Shown here: positions 12,328 through 21,126 of the stretch, piece after piece
How positions within the stretch are numbered: the first letter of the stretch is position 1
Layout: each line of letters starts with the position of its first letter
Position numbers and translations under genes: made by a program
Source: Methanococcus aeolicus Nankai-3
GTDB taxonomy: Archaea; AGJL01; Methanococci; Methanococcales; Methanococcaceae
DNA length: 64,000 nt
Assembly (NCBI RefSeq): GCF_000017185.1
Contig: NC_009635.1
Coordinates: 184,563 to 248,562, forward strand
Direction of reading: 5' to 3'
Notes under the pieces: generated by a model
What the model was told of the DNA's origin: nothing
Databases searched by the model: none
Seen by the model: only the letters and a program-made list of their open reading frames with translations

Positions 12328-13029
12328 TTAATATCGCTTTAATATTTTTGTTTGAACATTTCCTTTTGTAATTTTATTTAAATGTCCGTAGAATTCAGTT
12401 TCAATACCACTTGGAATCTCTATAACAAAAACAAGAGAACCGTCTGATTGCCATTCTTCTTTTTTTATGGTTCCATAATTACTAACTGAATGGTATGCAG
12501 TTGTGGAATATTCTGCTGGAATTCTAACAGCAAGATCTCTTTTTTCAAACTTAATTGGAATTAATCTCCTAATATCCTTAATAATATCCGGAATTTGTTC
12601 TTCGGCACTTTTATAAATATCTATGTTTGCCCGTATTTCCTCCATTACTTTTTCAATTCTGTTTGGAGGGTGAGGTGTATCAGTTTGAGGGTTTATGGTG
12701 TTTCTTGCAATTAAAGAAATGATTTGTTTTCTTTTTTGTTCCTTCATTTCTTTTCTCTGCTGTGAAGTAAGTTGAACTGTTCCCTTTAATACAATTTTTT
12801 TTGCAACTTCCTTTTTATCAGTAGTTCCAAATATTTTTTCTAATAATTCATCTGGGACCTTCTCTCCTTTTCCAGAATCCTTATATATGTCCTCAGATGC
12901 TAGTATTTCAGAAATATCCAGTTTTTGCCCTTCTTTAAATTTAGCAGACAGATAAGGGTCCACCAATACCTCAAACTTCTCCCCGTGGGATTGAAGCCGT
13001 GCAATTACAGCTTTTTCCAATGGCACCAT
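12328..13029 (-). CDS. ribosome maturation protein SDO1 homologue (SBDS family)
   Basis: A 233-residue, three-domain protein related to human SBDS, which evicts the anti-association factor eIF6 from nascent large subunits with an EF-2-like GTPase. The N-terminal FYSH domain (EKAVIARLQSHGEKFEVLVDP, FKEG, KKEVAKKIVLKGTVQLTSQQR), the helical middle with TINPQTDTPHPPNRIE and the ferredoxin-like C-terminus are all present. AAGGAG precedes the ATG. It lies between psmA and rpl37Ae, its conserved neighbours. Confidence 0.95.
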   Translation of the reverse strand: MVPLEKAVIARLQSHGEKFEVLVDPYLSAKFKEGQKLDISEILASEDIYKDSGKGEKVPDELLEKIFGTTDKKEVAKKIVLKGTVQLTSQQRKEMKEQKRKQIISLIARNTINPQTDTPHPPNRIEKVMEEIRANIDIYKSAEEQIPDIIKDIRRLIPIKFEKRDLAVRIPAEYSTTAYHSVSNYGTIKKEEWQSDGSLVFVIEIPSGIETEFYGHLNKITKGNVQTKILKRY

Positions 13030-13162
13030 AATATCTCCTTTTTTTATTTATATACCTTTCGATTATATAATCATTTTGATATATGATTTTATATGATACA
13101 TTTTAATAAATGACATTGATATTTTAATTTATTTATTATCTAATTTATCTATCCTATATGTA

Positions 13163-13978
13163 TTAATTGTCAATTTTACCCATCTCGTTATTATCTCCAT
13201 TTTCCTCAGCATGTTCCTCTTCCTTTTCTTCCTTTTCTTTTTCATCTTCTATTTTATCGGACACTTTTTTTAGGAGCTCCTTAATTTCCTCAAATTGTAA
13301 TTTTTTTACAACTTTTTCGTCATCTGTAATAATTGCCATATCTATATTTTCAGGCAATAATGCCATGTTTGATGACTTACTAAGGGCATATAAAGCAAGT
13401 TCAAGAGCTTCCTCTCTGCTTATGTTTTCATCATATTTTTCTTCAAGTATTTCCATTGCCGAAGGTCTTCCAAATCCTATTGCAGTTGCCTTATATTCAA
13501 TTAAAGCACCGCTTGGGTCAGTTTCGAATAATTTTGAATTATGTCTATCTATTCCTGCAATTAGTAATGAAATACCAAAAGGTCTTGAACCTCCATGCTG
13601 TGTATATGCCTGTTTAATATCACAAATTTTCTTTGAAAGAGCTTCAACGGTCATGGGTTCTCCGTATGTAATTTTATTTATTTGAGCTTCTACTCTTGCC
13701 CTATCCACTAAAATTCTTGCATCTGCAATTAAACCGGAACTTGCAGCCATTATGTGCTCATCTATATGGAATATTTTTTCGACTGAATATTTTTCTATCA
13801 ATTTACTCATTATTCTTCTATCGACTGCTAAAATAACTCCTCCGCTGTATTTTATGCCTATTGCAGTTGTTCCTCTTCTAACAGCTTCTCTTGCATATTC
13901 AACCTGATATAATCTTCCTTCTGGGCTAAATACTGTAATTGCCCTATCGTATCCACCTTGTATTGGATTCATTTGCAT
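13163..13978 (-). CDS. psmA: proteasome subunit alpha
   Basis: It forms the outer heptameric rings of the 20S proteasome and the gate for ATPase partners. The 271-residue protein has the gate segment YDRAITVFSPEGRLYQVEYAREAVRRG and the TTAIGIKYSGGVILAVDRR core. It ends in a long acidic and Lys-rich tail of about 30 residues (DKIEDEKEKEEKEEEHAEE), which may be flexible. GAGGG precedes the ATG at 13978. It is the first gene of the minus-strand cluster. The beta subunit is not in the window. Confidence 0.96.
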   Translation of the reverse strand: MQMNPIQGGYDRAITVFSPEGRLYQVEYAREAVRRGTTAIGIKYSGGVILAVDRRIMSKLIEKYSVEKIFHIDEHIMAASSGLIADARILVDRARVEAQINKITYGEPMTVEALSKKICDIKQAYTQHGGSRPFGISLLIAGIDRHNSKLFETDPSGALIEYKATAIGFGRPSAMEILEEKYDENISREEALELALYALSKSSNMALLPENIDMAIITDDEKVVKKLQFEEIKELLKKVSDKIEDEKEKEEKEEEHAEENGDNNEMGKIDN

Positions 13979-14229
13979 ATTGTCCCTCTCATATAATTTA
14001 TATTCTCATATAATAATATTATAATAATATTTATATTATCTTATTTTTTTTATTAAATACATCGTTATGATGTTTTATATTTATATATGGTTTATATGTT
14101 GTAGTATATATTGGTTTATATATAATTTTTATTTAGTTTAATTTAACATTGTTTATATACTTATTTATTATAATGTACTTTACGATGTCAAATTTCCAAA
14201 GAAAATTTTGAAATTTTATAATTGCAAAT

Positions 14230-14461
14230 ATAGTCAATCTTCGGTCTTTTTCACTAAACCATCTCAAAATCGCAAAGCGATTTTTACGATCGTATAAATT
14301 TTTCAGAGAAAAATTTAGAGATCATATTAAAGCTAAAATCTCTACCATATTATTAATAAATGAAGAAATTCGTTTACAAAAGCTATGCTTTTGTATAAAA
14401 TCTCAAAGAGATTTTATTTAATAATGGGACGGATAATGGACAGTTATTGAAGATTAACTAT
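14230..14461 (+). mobile_element. MITE-like element, full-length copy
   Basis: A 232 bp element. ATAGTCAATCTTCGGTC opens it and GAAGATTAACTAT closes it. The interior has four hairpins: AAAATCGC/GCGATTTT, one around the palindrome ACGATCGT, CAAAAGC/GCTTTTG and AAAATCTC/GAGATTTT. The first half is nearly identical to the copies at 29.7 and 31.5 kb, so these spread recently. There is no coding sequence. The surrounding 13979-14601 spacer otherwise holds AT-rich promoter DNA. Confidence 0.85.
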
Positions 14462-14508
14462 GGTTCTCGAATATACTATATATTATTGGTTGTTCGCATA
14501 TGGGGCAT

Positions 14509-14526
14509 AACAAAACATATATATAC
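14509..14526 (+). promoter_or_regulatory. candidate promoter of the HesB-like selenoprotein gene
   Basis: AAAACATATATATACTA is the best archaeal TATA-box match between the repeat element and the gene, about 80 nt before the start codon. It would give a leader of roughly 50 nt. This is pattern matching only. Confidence 0.35.
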
Positions 14527-14601
14527 TACATTAGTTAATATTAAATATGTTAATAACCTATTATTAGATATATCGTTAATAATGACATTGAATGTGATAC
14601 T

Positions 14602-14895
14602 ATGATACCAGTAAGCATATCAGAAGAGGCTATGGAATTTATCTCTGGGAAATTAGAGAAATCAGATTTGGATACCATAGTAATTTATTTTGAAGGATTT
14701 GGGTGAGGAGGACCTAAATTTGGAATAGATGTAAAAGCTCCAAAAGAAACTGACGATTTAATATACGATAATGAATTTAAAATATATCTAGAAAAAACCG
14801 CAGGGCAGTTTTTAAGTGAGGTAAATATCGTATTAAAAAAGTCAATGTTTTATGGGAAATATCTCTCAATTAAAGGAGCAGGCGGAAGATGCTAA
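14602..14895 (+). CDS. HesB/IscA-like selenoprotein with in-frame TGA (selenocysteine)
   Basis: Reading TGA at 14704-14706 as selenocysteine gives a 97-residue protein with Sec at position 35 in GFG-Sec-GGPKFGID, and ending GAGGRC. HesB/IscA proteins carry clustered cysteines for iron-sulfur handling, and HesB-like selenoproteins are known from Methanococcales; Sec here replaces the first conserved Cys. Three lines support decoding: the protein pattern continues unbroken on both sides of TGA, an archaeal SECIS hairpin lies just after the stop, and tRNA-Sec is encoded at 42.5 kb. The ATG follows GTGATACT. Ordinary gene callers would miss it or call it broken. Its exact role is unknown. Confidence 0.9.
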
Positions 14896-14909
14896 ATTAA
14901 ATTATAGCC

Positions 14910-14939
14910 AAACCTAAGAACCCTTTTGGGATTAGGTTT
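14910..14939 (+). promoter_or_regulatory. archaeal SECIS element in the 3' UTR
   Basis: It starts 15 nt after the TAA stop. The stem pairs AACCTAA with TTAGGTT, extendable by one A-T pair, then comes an asymmetric internal loop with GAA on the 5' side opposite a single A. Three C-G pairs and a TTTT apical loop complete it. This GAA/A loop with three GC pairs is the archaeal SECIS consensus that directs SelB-dependent insertion from the 3' UTR. Confidence 0.9.
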
Positions 14940-15006
14940 TTTCTTATTATTTTTTATTATTTATTATATTTTTTTATAATCTTATTTTTTATATCGTTAT
15001 ATCTTT

Positions 15007-15124
15007 ATAGTCAATCTTCGAACTGTTTCACTCTATATTTATATAAATAAGACTATATTCTATTAATATGTCATATTCAACTAATATTTGGGACAATTAA
15101 GGGGACAGTTATTGAACTTACTAT
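15007..15124 (+). mobile_element. MITE-like element, short variant
   Basis: A 118 bp copy from ATAGTCAATCTTCGAAC to GTTATTGAACTTACTAT. The right end has GAACTTACTAT instead of GAAGATTAACTAT, a change shared with the reversed copy at 30716, so these two define a subfamily. No hairpin cassettes and no coding sequence are present. Confidence 0.7.
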
Positions 15125-15186
15125 ATTAACCAATAGTTTTTAATAATTTAAATACAGAGTATAATAAAAAAAAGCATGGTGAAAAT

Positions 15187-16407
15187 ATGAAGGCTGTAGT
15201 TTTTATTATCGATGGATTAGGAGATAGACCAAACAAACAAGGTAATACTCCGTTAAAAGAAGCACATACTCCCACAATGGATAAAATGGCAAAAGAAGGA
15301 ATCTGCGGAATTATGAATGCCGTAGATATTGGGGTAGGCCCTGGAAGTGATACGGCACATTTAGCACTACTGGGATACAACCCATATACTACATACACAG
15401 GAAGAGGACCCTTTGAAGCTTGTGGTGTTGGAATAGATGTTAAAGCAGGAGATATTGCATTCAGGTGTAATTTTGCCACCGTTGATGACAATCTTACCAT
15501 CATAGATAGGAGAGCTGGAAGAATAAAAAACACCGAAGAATTAGAAAAGGCAATAGATGGACTTAAAGTAGATGGCGTTGAAGTAATATTTAAACAATCA
15601 GGCGGATATAGGGCCGCACTTGTTTTAAGGGGTCCAAATTTAAGTGATAAAATAACAGAGGGCGACCCACATAAAGAAGGAGTTCCAATTCCAGAAGTAA
15701 AACCACTTGATAATTCAGAAGATGCAAAAAGAACGGCAACTATATTAAATAAAGTAATAAAAATAGCACATGATAAATTAAACAGCCACCCTGTAAATGA
15801 AGAAAGAAGGAAAAATGGGGAGCTCCCTGCCAATGCCATATTGCCAAGGGGAGTTGGTATGGTTCCAAATATTCAGCCATTTAACGAGAAAAATGATATA
15901 AAAGGAGCATGCATTGCTGGAACAGGACTTATAAAAGGAATTGCAAAAATGGTGCAATTAGATTATATTGATGTAGAGGGGGCAACAGGAACACCCACCA
16001 CAAACCTAAAAAATAAAGCTGATGCATTATTAAATGCAATAAAAACCTATGATTTTGTGTTAATAAATGTGAAGGGGGCCGATGAAGCTTCTCATGATGG
16101 AAATTATGAACTCAAAAAAGAATTTATTGAAAAAATTGATAAAATGTTAAAATATATACTTGAAAATATAGATAAAAATGAGGTATATATTACTTTAACA
16201 GGAGACCATTCCACGCCAATAGAGAAAAAAGACCATTCAGCCGACCCGATACCAATAGTTATATGGGGCAAGAGTGTTAGGGTAGATGCCGTTGAAACAT
16301 TTGATGAATTTTCCACTTATAAAGGAGGTCTTTGCTGGATAAAAGGAGAAAATATTGTGCCAATACTTCTTGATTTAACTGGAAAAGCCCATAAATACGG
16401 TGCTTAA
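15187..16407 (+). CDS. apgM: 2,3-bisphosphoglycerate-independent phosphoglycerate mutase, archaeal type
   Basis: It interconverts 3- and 2-phosphoglycerate in glycolysis and gluconeogenesis. The 406-residue protein belongs to the alkaline phosphatase superfamily: VVFIIDGLGDRP with the metal-binding Asp, the phospho-acceptor segment GPGSDTAHLALLGY, and the metal sites KGADEASHDG and LTGDHSTP followed by KKDHSADPIPIV. GGTGAAAAT precedes the ATG. The biotin-synthase-like gene follows 58 bp later and may be co-transcribed. Confidence 0.96.
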   Translation: MKAVVFIIDGLGDRPNKQGNTPLKEAHTPTMDKMAKEGICGIMNAVDIGVGPGSDTAHLALLGYNPYTTYTGRGPFEACGVGIDVKAGDIAFRCNFATVDDNLTIIDRRAGRIKNTEELEKAIDGLKVDGVEVIFKQSGGYRAALVLRGPNLSDKITEGDPHKEGVPIPEVKPLDNSEDAKRTATILNKVIKIAHDKLNSHPVNEERRKNGELPANAILPRGVGMVPNIQPFNEKNDIKGACIAGTGLIKGIAKMVQLDYIDVEGATGTPTTNLKNKADALLNAIKTYDFVLINVKGADEASHDGNYELKKEFIEKIDKMLKYILENIDKNEVYITLTGDHSTPIEKKDHSADPIPIVIWGKSVRVDAVETFDEFSTYKGGLCWIKGENIVPILLDLTGKAHKYGA

Positions 16408-16465
16408 ATTTAATTTATTTAAATTAAATATTATTATTTTATTATTTTATAATATGTGTGATATT

Positions 16466-17443
16466 ATGGAAGAATTTACAGGTATAGGCTATTTTTACAA
16501 AAAATCCATTAAAAACCAGTTGGATAAAAAGGATGCTTCGTTATTATGGGAGCTCCCCTATTACACATTATTGTATCTTGCAAATTGTGTAAAAAAACAC
16601 AATAATAGTAATAATATCGATTTATGTTCCATAATAAATGCCAAATCTGGATTATGTTCTGAAAATTGTGCTTTTTGTTCTCAATCATTACATAACAGCT
16701 CAAAAATAAAAGAATATCCTTTAAAACCAAAAGAAGATATTTTAAAACAGGCGAAATACATAGAAAAATATAGTAATAGATTTTCAATAGTTGTTAGTGG
16801 TAAAACAGTAAATGATAGAGAATATAATGAAATAATAGATGCTATAAAGGACATCAAAAAAGAAACCAATTTAAAAGTTTGTGCTTCTTTGGGATTATTG
16901 GATAATAGTCAATTAAAAGAATTAAAGGATTTAGATGTTAGAATACACAATAATTTAGAAACTTCAAAAGAATATTTTGATAAAATATGCACCACCCACA
17001 CATATGATGACAAAGTAAAATCCATAACAATGGCAAAAAAAATAGGTTTGGAGGTCTGTAGTGGTGGCATAATTGGACTAGGGGAAAGCCTTGAAAATAG
17101 AATAAATTTATTTTATGAATTAAAAGAATTGGATGTTGAGGGAATACCCATAAATATATACAATCCAATTAAAGGAACTAAAACCTATGAATTATTAAAT
17201 AACAATGCGATAAAACAAATTACTCCAATTGAAGCTTTAAAATCCATTGCCATATGTAAATTAATATTGCCTAATAAAGATGTTAGATTATGTGGTGGCA
17301 GAGAATACAATTTGAGAGATTGGCAAAGTTTATCATTATTGGCAATTGATGGGCTTATGATTGGCAACTATTTAACCACCAATGGTAGAAATATCGAAGA
17401 CGATATAAAAATGATAGTTGACGGGGGATTTGATGGAAAATAA
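16466..17443 (+). CDS. bioB: biotin-synthase-like radical SAM enzyme with altered auxiliary cluster ligands
   Basis: This 325-residue radical SAM protein inserts sulfur into dethiobiotin if it is a true biotin synthase. The SAM cluster motif CxxxCxxC is Cys64, Cys68 and Cys71. The E. coli enzyme holds a [2Fe-2S] sulfur donor with Cys97, Cys128, Cys188 and Arg260. Here the Cys97 position is Ser107 (NRFS), Cys139 and Cys198 remain, Arg274 remains, and a new Cys276 appears in RLCGGRE. That pattern suggests a different auxiliary cluster, as described for type II biotin synthases of anaerobes. I start at the ATG at 16466; upstream in-frame codons encode a non-conserved hydrophobic stretch. It overlaps the LarE-like gene by 11 nt. 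Confidence 0.82.
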   Translation: MEEFTGIGYFYKKSIKNQLDKKDASLLWELPYYTLLYLANCVKKHNNSNNIDLCSIINAKSGLCSENCAFCSQSLHNSSKIKEYPLKPKEDILKQAKYIEKYSNRFSIVVSGKTVNDREYNEIIDAIKDIKKETNLKVCASLGLLDNSQLKELKDLDVRIHNNLETSKEYFDKICTTHTYDDKVKSITMAKKIGLEVCSGGIIGLGESLENRINLFYELKELDVEGIPINIYNPIKGTKTYELLNNNAIKQITPIEALKSIAICKLILPNKDVRLCGGREYNLRDWQSLSLLAIDGLMIGNYLTTNGRNIEDDIKMIVDGGFDGK

Positions 17444-18272
17444 TATATTAAAAAATACAATAGATGATGAGTTAAAGAAAAAATACAATTTATTAAAAGA
17501 ATATTTTAAAGATAAAACTGTAATTATATCATATTCGGGGGGAGCAGATAGTTTATTGGTGGCAAAAATAGCTTCCAACGCTGCAAAAGAGCACCTTGCC
17601 ATAACCATTGACAATGGATTTTTTACAAAACAGGCAATAATTAATTCAAAAATAAGGGCAAAAAAATACAACATAAATCATAAAATCATTAATATTGACT
17701 ATTTTAATAGTGAATTTAATAATAAAAATAATAATATTGACATTAACATTGAAAATATTAACAATGATTTAAAAAATAGATGCTATTATTGTAAAAAAGA
17801 CATTGCATTAACTATTAAAGGACAATTAAAAAAATATGATTATGATATGATTGTAGATGGAACAAATTATTCTGATTTATTCGAGGATAGGCCAGGTATA
17901 AAGGCATACAAAGAACAAAATATAAAATCACCACTTGCGGAGCTCCACATTACAAAGAAAGAAGTATTTAAATTATTGGATTATTTAGATATGGAGCTCC
18001 CAAAAAAAGACAGCTGTTTAGCCACAAGAATATTAACTCCCCCAATTACTACTGATAAATTAAAAACTGTTGAAATGGCGGAGAACTATTTAGTAAATTT
18101 ATTAAATATAAAAGAATATTTTAGAGTTAGGACATATTATGACATTGCAATTGTTGAAATAACGGAAAAAGACTATTGTAAGTTAAATGATATTAAAAAT
18201 ATTAAACAGATTAACAACGAATTTAAAAAATTAGGATTTACAAAATGCTGTTTTGAACTTATTGAAAAATAA
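17433..18272 (+). CDS. LarE-like PP-loop sulfur transferase with three-cysteine (Fe-S type) site
   Basis: A 279-residue ATP-pyrophosphatase of the LarE family. The PP-loop SGGADS is at 35-40. Cysteines 117 and 120 (RCYYCKK) and 195 (DSCLATR) form the three-cysteine set seen in [4Fe-4S]-type LarE proteins, which carry an extra sulfide instead of sacrificing a cysteine. LarE normally sulfurates the nickel-pincer cofactor precursor, but here it overlaps bioB by 11 nt and no larB or larC is nearby. I infer that it supplies sulfur to the neighbouring radical SAM enzyme. Start chosen at 17433 behind GGGGGATTTG. Confidence 0.8.
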   Translation: MENNILKNTIDDELKKKYNLLKEYFKDKTVIISYSGGADSLLVAKIASNAAKEHLAITIDNGFFTKQAIINSKIRAKKYNINHKIINIDYFNSEFNNKNNNIDINIENINNDLKNRCYYCKKDIALTIKGQLKKYDYDMIVDGTNYSDLFEDRPGIKAYKEQNIKSPLAELHITKKEVFKLLDYLDMELPKKDSCLATRILTPPITTDKLKTVEMAENYLVNLLNIKEYFRVRTYYDIAIVEITEKDYCKLNDIKNIKQINNEFKKLGFTKCCFELIEK

Positions 18273-18290
18273 CTAAAAAATAATAAATAA

Positions 18291-18908
18291 TTAAATCAAT
18301 TCAACGAAATTCTCAATCATTTTTAATCCTGCATTACCACTTTTTTCAGGGTGAAACTGGGTGGCATATATGTTATCCTTATTTAATACGCAGGCAAATT
18401 TATTGCCATAATCACTAACTCCTGCTATGACATCGGCATTTGATGGATTTACGAAATATGAATGAACAAAATAAAAATACTCATTATTTTTTATGCCCTC
18501 AAATAGGGGAATATCTTTAACTTGTTCGACATTATTCCAGCCCATATGGGGGATTTTTTCTACGCCTTTAAATTTTAAAACATCTCCTTTTATAATTCCC
18601 AATCCTCCATCTTTTGAATCCCCACATTCTTCACTTTGTTCCATTAACAGTTGCATACCTAAACAAATGCCTAAAAATGGAACATTCTCTACCGCTTTAC
18701 CTATCACTTCTTTTAAAGAATATTCTCCATTCTTAATGGATAAATTTTGCATCACACTTCCGAAATTTCCAACTCCTGGTAGTATTATTTTATCTGCACT
18801 GAAAATGGTTTCAGGGTCGTTGGTAATTACTATGTTATTAGAATATAATTCAACGGCCTTTTTTATGCTTCTTAAATTCCCTGCATTGTAGTCAATTATA
18901 GCAATCAC
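18291..18908 (-). CDS. hisH: imidazole glycerol phosphate synthase, glutaminase subunit
   Basis: A class I glutamine amidotransferase that feeds ammonia to HisF in histidine synthesis. The 205-residue protein has the opening IAIIDYNAGNLRSI, oxyanion strand LPGVGNFG, nucleophile Cys82 in GICLGMQLL and the catalytic His-Glu in FHPEKSG. The start codon is GTG behind GTGATATT. It is 8 bp after tbp on the same strand. It converges on the LarE-like gene. HisF is not in the window. Confidence 0.95.
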   Translation of the reverse strand: MIAIIDYNAGNLRSIKKAVELYSNNIVITNDPETIFSADKIILPGVGNFGSVMQNLSIKNGEYSLKEVIGKAVENVPFLGICLGMQLLMEQSEECGDSKDGGLGIIKGDVLKFKGVEKIPHMGWNNVEQVKDIPLFEGIKNNEYFYFVHSYFVNPSNADVIAGVSDYGNKFACVLNKDNIYATQFHPEKSGNAGLKMIENFVELI

Positions 18909-18916
18909 AATATCAC

Positions 18917-19462
18917 TTAAAAATATTCTTCTTCAAGTTCTTTCACTGTATTTTTTATTTTTTCAAGGGCAATGTATGCATCTTCTTTATTTTTTAATCC
19001 CGTTATAACAACTTTTCCACTGCCAAATACCAATAATACAACTTTTGGAGATTCCATTCTATAAACTAATCCGGGGAATTGCTCTGGTTCATATTCTGTT
19101 CTTTCAAGAGTAGATAAGTCATCTAAATTAGGTTCCATACCGAGCTCCGCAGTAGCCACCATATTTTGAACTTTTACCTCGGGAGTATCAATTAAATCTA
19201 ATCCAGCTTCTCTTAAATATTCCATAACTTTGTTTATTGCAATTACTGCATCTTCTTTGCTTTTTGCACCAGTGCAGTTTAATTTACCACTTCTAAATAT
19301 TAATAATGCAACTTTTGGGTCACTTAATCTACAAACTAATCCAGGGAATTGCTCTGGTTCATATTCTGAATTATCAAGAACATCTGCAACATATTCTAAG
19401 TCGATATCGTCCCCTATTTTTGTGGAGACTACAACATTTACAATTTTTATTTCGGAGCTCAT
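18917..19462 (-). CDS. tbp: TATA-box-binding protein
   Basis: A general transcription factor that binds archaeal TATA boxes and recruits TFB and RNA polymerase. The 181 residues form two direct repeats, visible as FPGLVCRLSDPKVALLIFRSGK and, about 90 residues later, FPGLVYRMESPKVVLLVFGSGK, each followed by KNKEDA or KSKEDA. A short acidic tail (LEEEYF) ends it. GGTGAGATATT precedes the ATG. Confidence 0.97.
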   Translation of the reverse strand: MSSEIKIVNVVVSTKIGDDIDLEYVADVLDNSEYEPEQFPGLVCRLSDPKVALLIFRSGKLNCTGAKSKEDAVIAINKVMEYLREAGLDLIDTPEVKVQNMVATAELGMEPNLDDLSTLERTEYEPEQFPGLVYRMESPKVVLLVFGSGKVVITGLKNKEDAYIALEKIKNTVKELEEEYF

Positions 19463-19681
19463 AATATCTCACCTATATTTTATAATATTTTATTTATATA
19501 GTATATATAGTATATAAAGGTATTATATAAATATCGGTATAATATCTACATATATATTTAATTTAAATTTATAGATTAAATGTTAAAATAATATTGAATA
19601 AGAAAATTGACCATAAATAAAACTTAAACCGCATATATTAATTATATTAAAAAAATAAAAAAATAAAATATATGAGAATAA

Positions 19682-19981
19682 TTACATGAAGAGAGCTCCT
19701 AATCCAGCAGCAGCTGCTTCGGAGTTTTCTTCTTCTTTTTTCTCTTCTTTAGCTTCTTCTTTAGCTTCTTCTGCAGCTGGTGCAGCAGCAACAGCAACTG
19801 GTGCAGCAGCAGCTTTTGATATAGCTTCTTCAATATCTACTCCATCTAATGCAGCAACTAATGCTTTAACTCTTGCGTCTACTACTTCCACACCTGCGGC
19901 GGACAATATTGCACTAACAGCGTCCTCTGTAATTTCTTTACCTGCTGAGTTTAATAATAATGCAGCGTATATATATTCCAT
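19682..19981 (-). CDS. rpl12: 50S ribosomal protein P1/L12 (stalk)
   Basis: A 99-residue acidic stalk protein: helical dimerisation domain ([26 protein letters not shown]), Ala-rich hinge, charged Glu/Lys stretch and the C-terminal GLGALFM motif that recruits translation factors. It shares that tail with P0 just upstream. GAGGTGTAAAT precedes the ATG. It is last in the L1-P0-L12 operon. Confidence 0.97.
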   Translation of the reverse strand: MEYIYAALLLNSAGKEITEDAVSAILSAAGVEVVDARVKALVAALDGVDIEEAISKAAAAPVAVAAAPAAEEAKEEAKEEKKEEENSEAAAAGLGALFM

Positions 19982-20096
19982 ATTTACACCTCAAATATGT
20001 CAAATTGTTTCTTTTTATTGTTTTATCTTAATTTTAAGTTATATTTATATTTTACTATAAATAAAGTATTCGAATTTATGAGATATATTTAATTTA

Positions 20097-21113
20097 TTAG
20101 AATAGCATTCCCAATCCAGCGGCTGGTGCTTCTTCTTCTTCTTCTTTCTCTTCTTCTTTCTCTTCTTTTGGAGCTTCTTCTTCCTTAGCTTCCACAGCAG
20201 ATGCAGTCGAAGATACTCTTTCTTTTAAATCATCGTCAAGTGCTTCTTCACCAGCTTCTGATGCAACAGATAACATTTGAGCATAAGCTTTTCCAAGTAT
20301 GTCATCAACAGTTTTGTCCGTAATGAACGCACTTTCGATAGATACAGCTTTTGCTTCTGTAAATGCTTTTTGCAATATTGTTTCAATTGTTTCAGTTGTA
20401 GGTATTGCAGCATTAACTGACAAATTAAATGCACTTGTGAAGGCAGATTGTATATTTTGAACAAACTCTTCTTCATCTATTTTCAATACATCAGATGTAT
20501 ATACTATACCATCTTCATAAGCTGCCAATAAGTCTAAACCTACTTTTGTTGGTTTAATACCTAATGCTGAAAGCACTACGGCAACTTTTGGAGATACTAC
20601 TTCTCCTTCTTTAACGATAACGGTATCATCTTTTATTGCGATTTTACCTTTATCAATTACAGCAGGAAGGCCAGCACCTTTTAATTCTCCTAAAAATGGT
20701 CCTGGTGGCATTCCTGTTGAACCTGCTTCAACTACTATATCACTAGGGGCGATAGCACCGGCTTTTATAGGAGCAGGAGCTTTACCATCTTCCAATGTTT
20801 TGTATAATTTGAATGGGTTCATGTCTGTAATTACTATTGCAGCTCCTCTTTCAAGGCATTCTGCCAACTTAGCAAATTTGGGGTCATTGGATTCCTCTGC
20901 GAGTTCTTCAATAGCTCTTTTAATTAAGGTATTTCTTGACATTCTTAATGTCATTAAATCCCTAATATTATCTCTGATTTCTTGAAGTTGCACAGCAGGA
21001 ACTTCCATCATATCTACTAATGCAATGACCTGTCCTTCTTTCAATAATTTTTTCAAATTATTTACTTCTTCAATTTTCCAAGGGGCTATTTTATGTTCTT
21101 CTGCAACTATCAT
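20097..21113 (-). CDS. rplP0: 50S ribosomal protein P0 (L10)
   Basis: This 338-residue stalk base protein binds 23S rRNA through its N-terminal L10 domain ([35 protein letters not shown] helix), carries the archaeal insertion, and binds L12 dimers along its C-terminal helical spine. It ends in a Glu/Lys-rich linker and GLGMLF. It starts 13 bp after the L1 stop codon behind GGGGTGG, consistent with coupled translation. Confidence 0.96.
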   Translation of the reverse strand: MIVAEEHKIAPWKIEEVNNLKKLLKEGQVIALVDMMEVPAVQLQEIRDNIRDLMTLRMSRNTLIKRAIEELAEESNDPKFAKLAECLERGAAIVITDMNPFKLYKTLEDGKAPAPIKAGAIAPSDIVVEAGSTGMPPGPFLGELKGAGLPAVIDKGKIAIKDDTVIVKEGEVVSPKVAVVLSALGIKPTKVGLDLLAAYEDGIVYTSDVLKIDEEEFVQNIQSAFTSAFNLSVNAAIPTTETIETILQKAFTEAKAVSIESAFITDKTVDDILGKAYAQMLSVASEAGEEALDDDLKERVSSTASAVEAKEEEAPKEEKEEEKEEEEEAPAAGLGMLF

Positions 21114-21126
21114 ATAGTATCCACCC

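Noticed and set aside
14602..14895. Reading the HesB-like gene as a pseudogene or two short ORFs split by TGA.
   Set aside because: The reading frame and residue pattern continue past the TGA, a canonical SECIS follows the stop and tRNA-Sec is encoded in the same window.
15126..15839. Long open frames opposite apgM (15126-15839), psmA (13167-13685) and ftr (59643-60209).
   Set aside because: They are antisense shadows of strongly supported genes, without ribosome binding sites and with low-complexity translations.
16400..16465. A hydrophobic N-terminal extension on the biotin-synthase-like protein (LNIIILLFYN) as a signal or membrane anchor.
   Set aside because: It is AT-rich spacer in frame, with no ribosome binding site at 16400; the family starts at MEEFTGIGYF.
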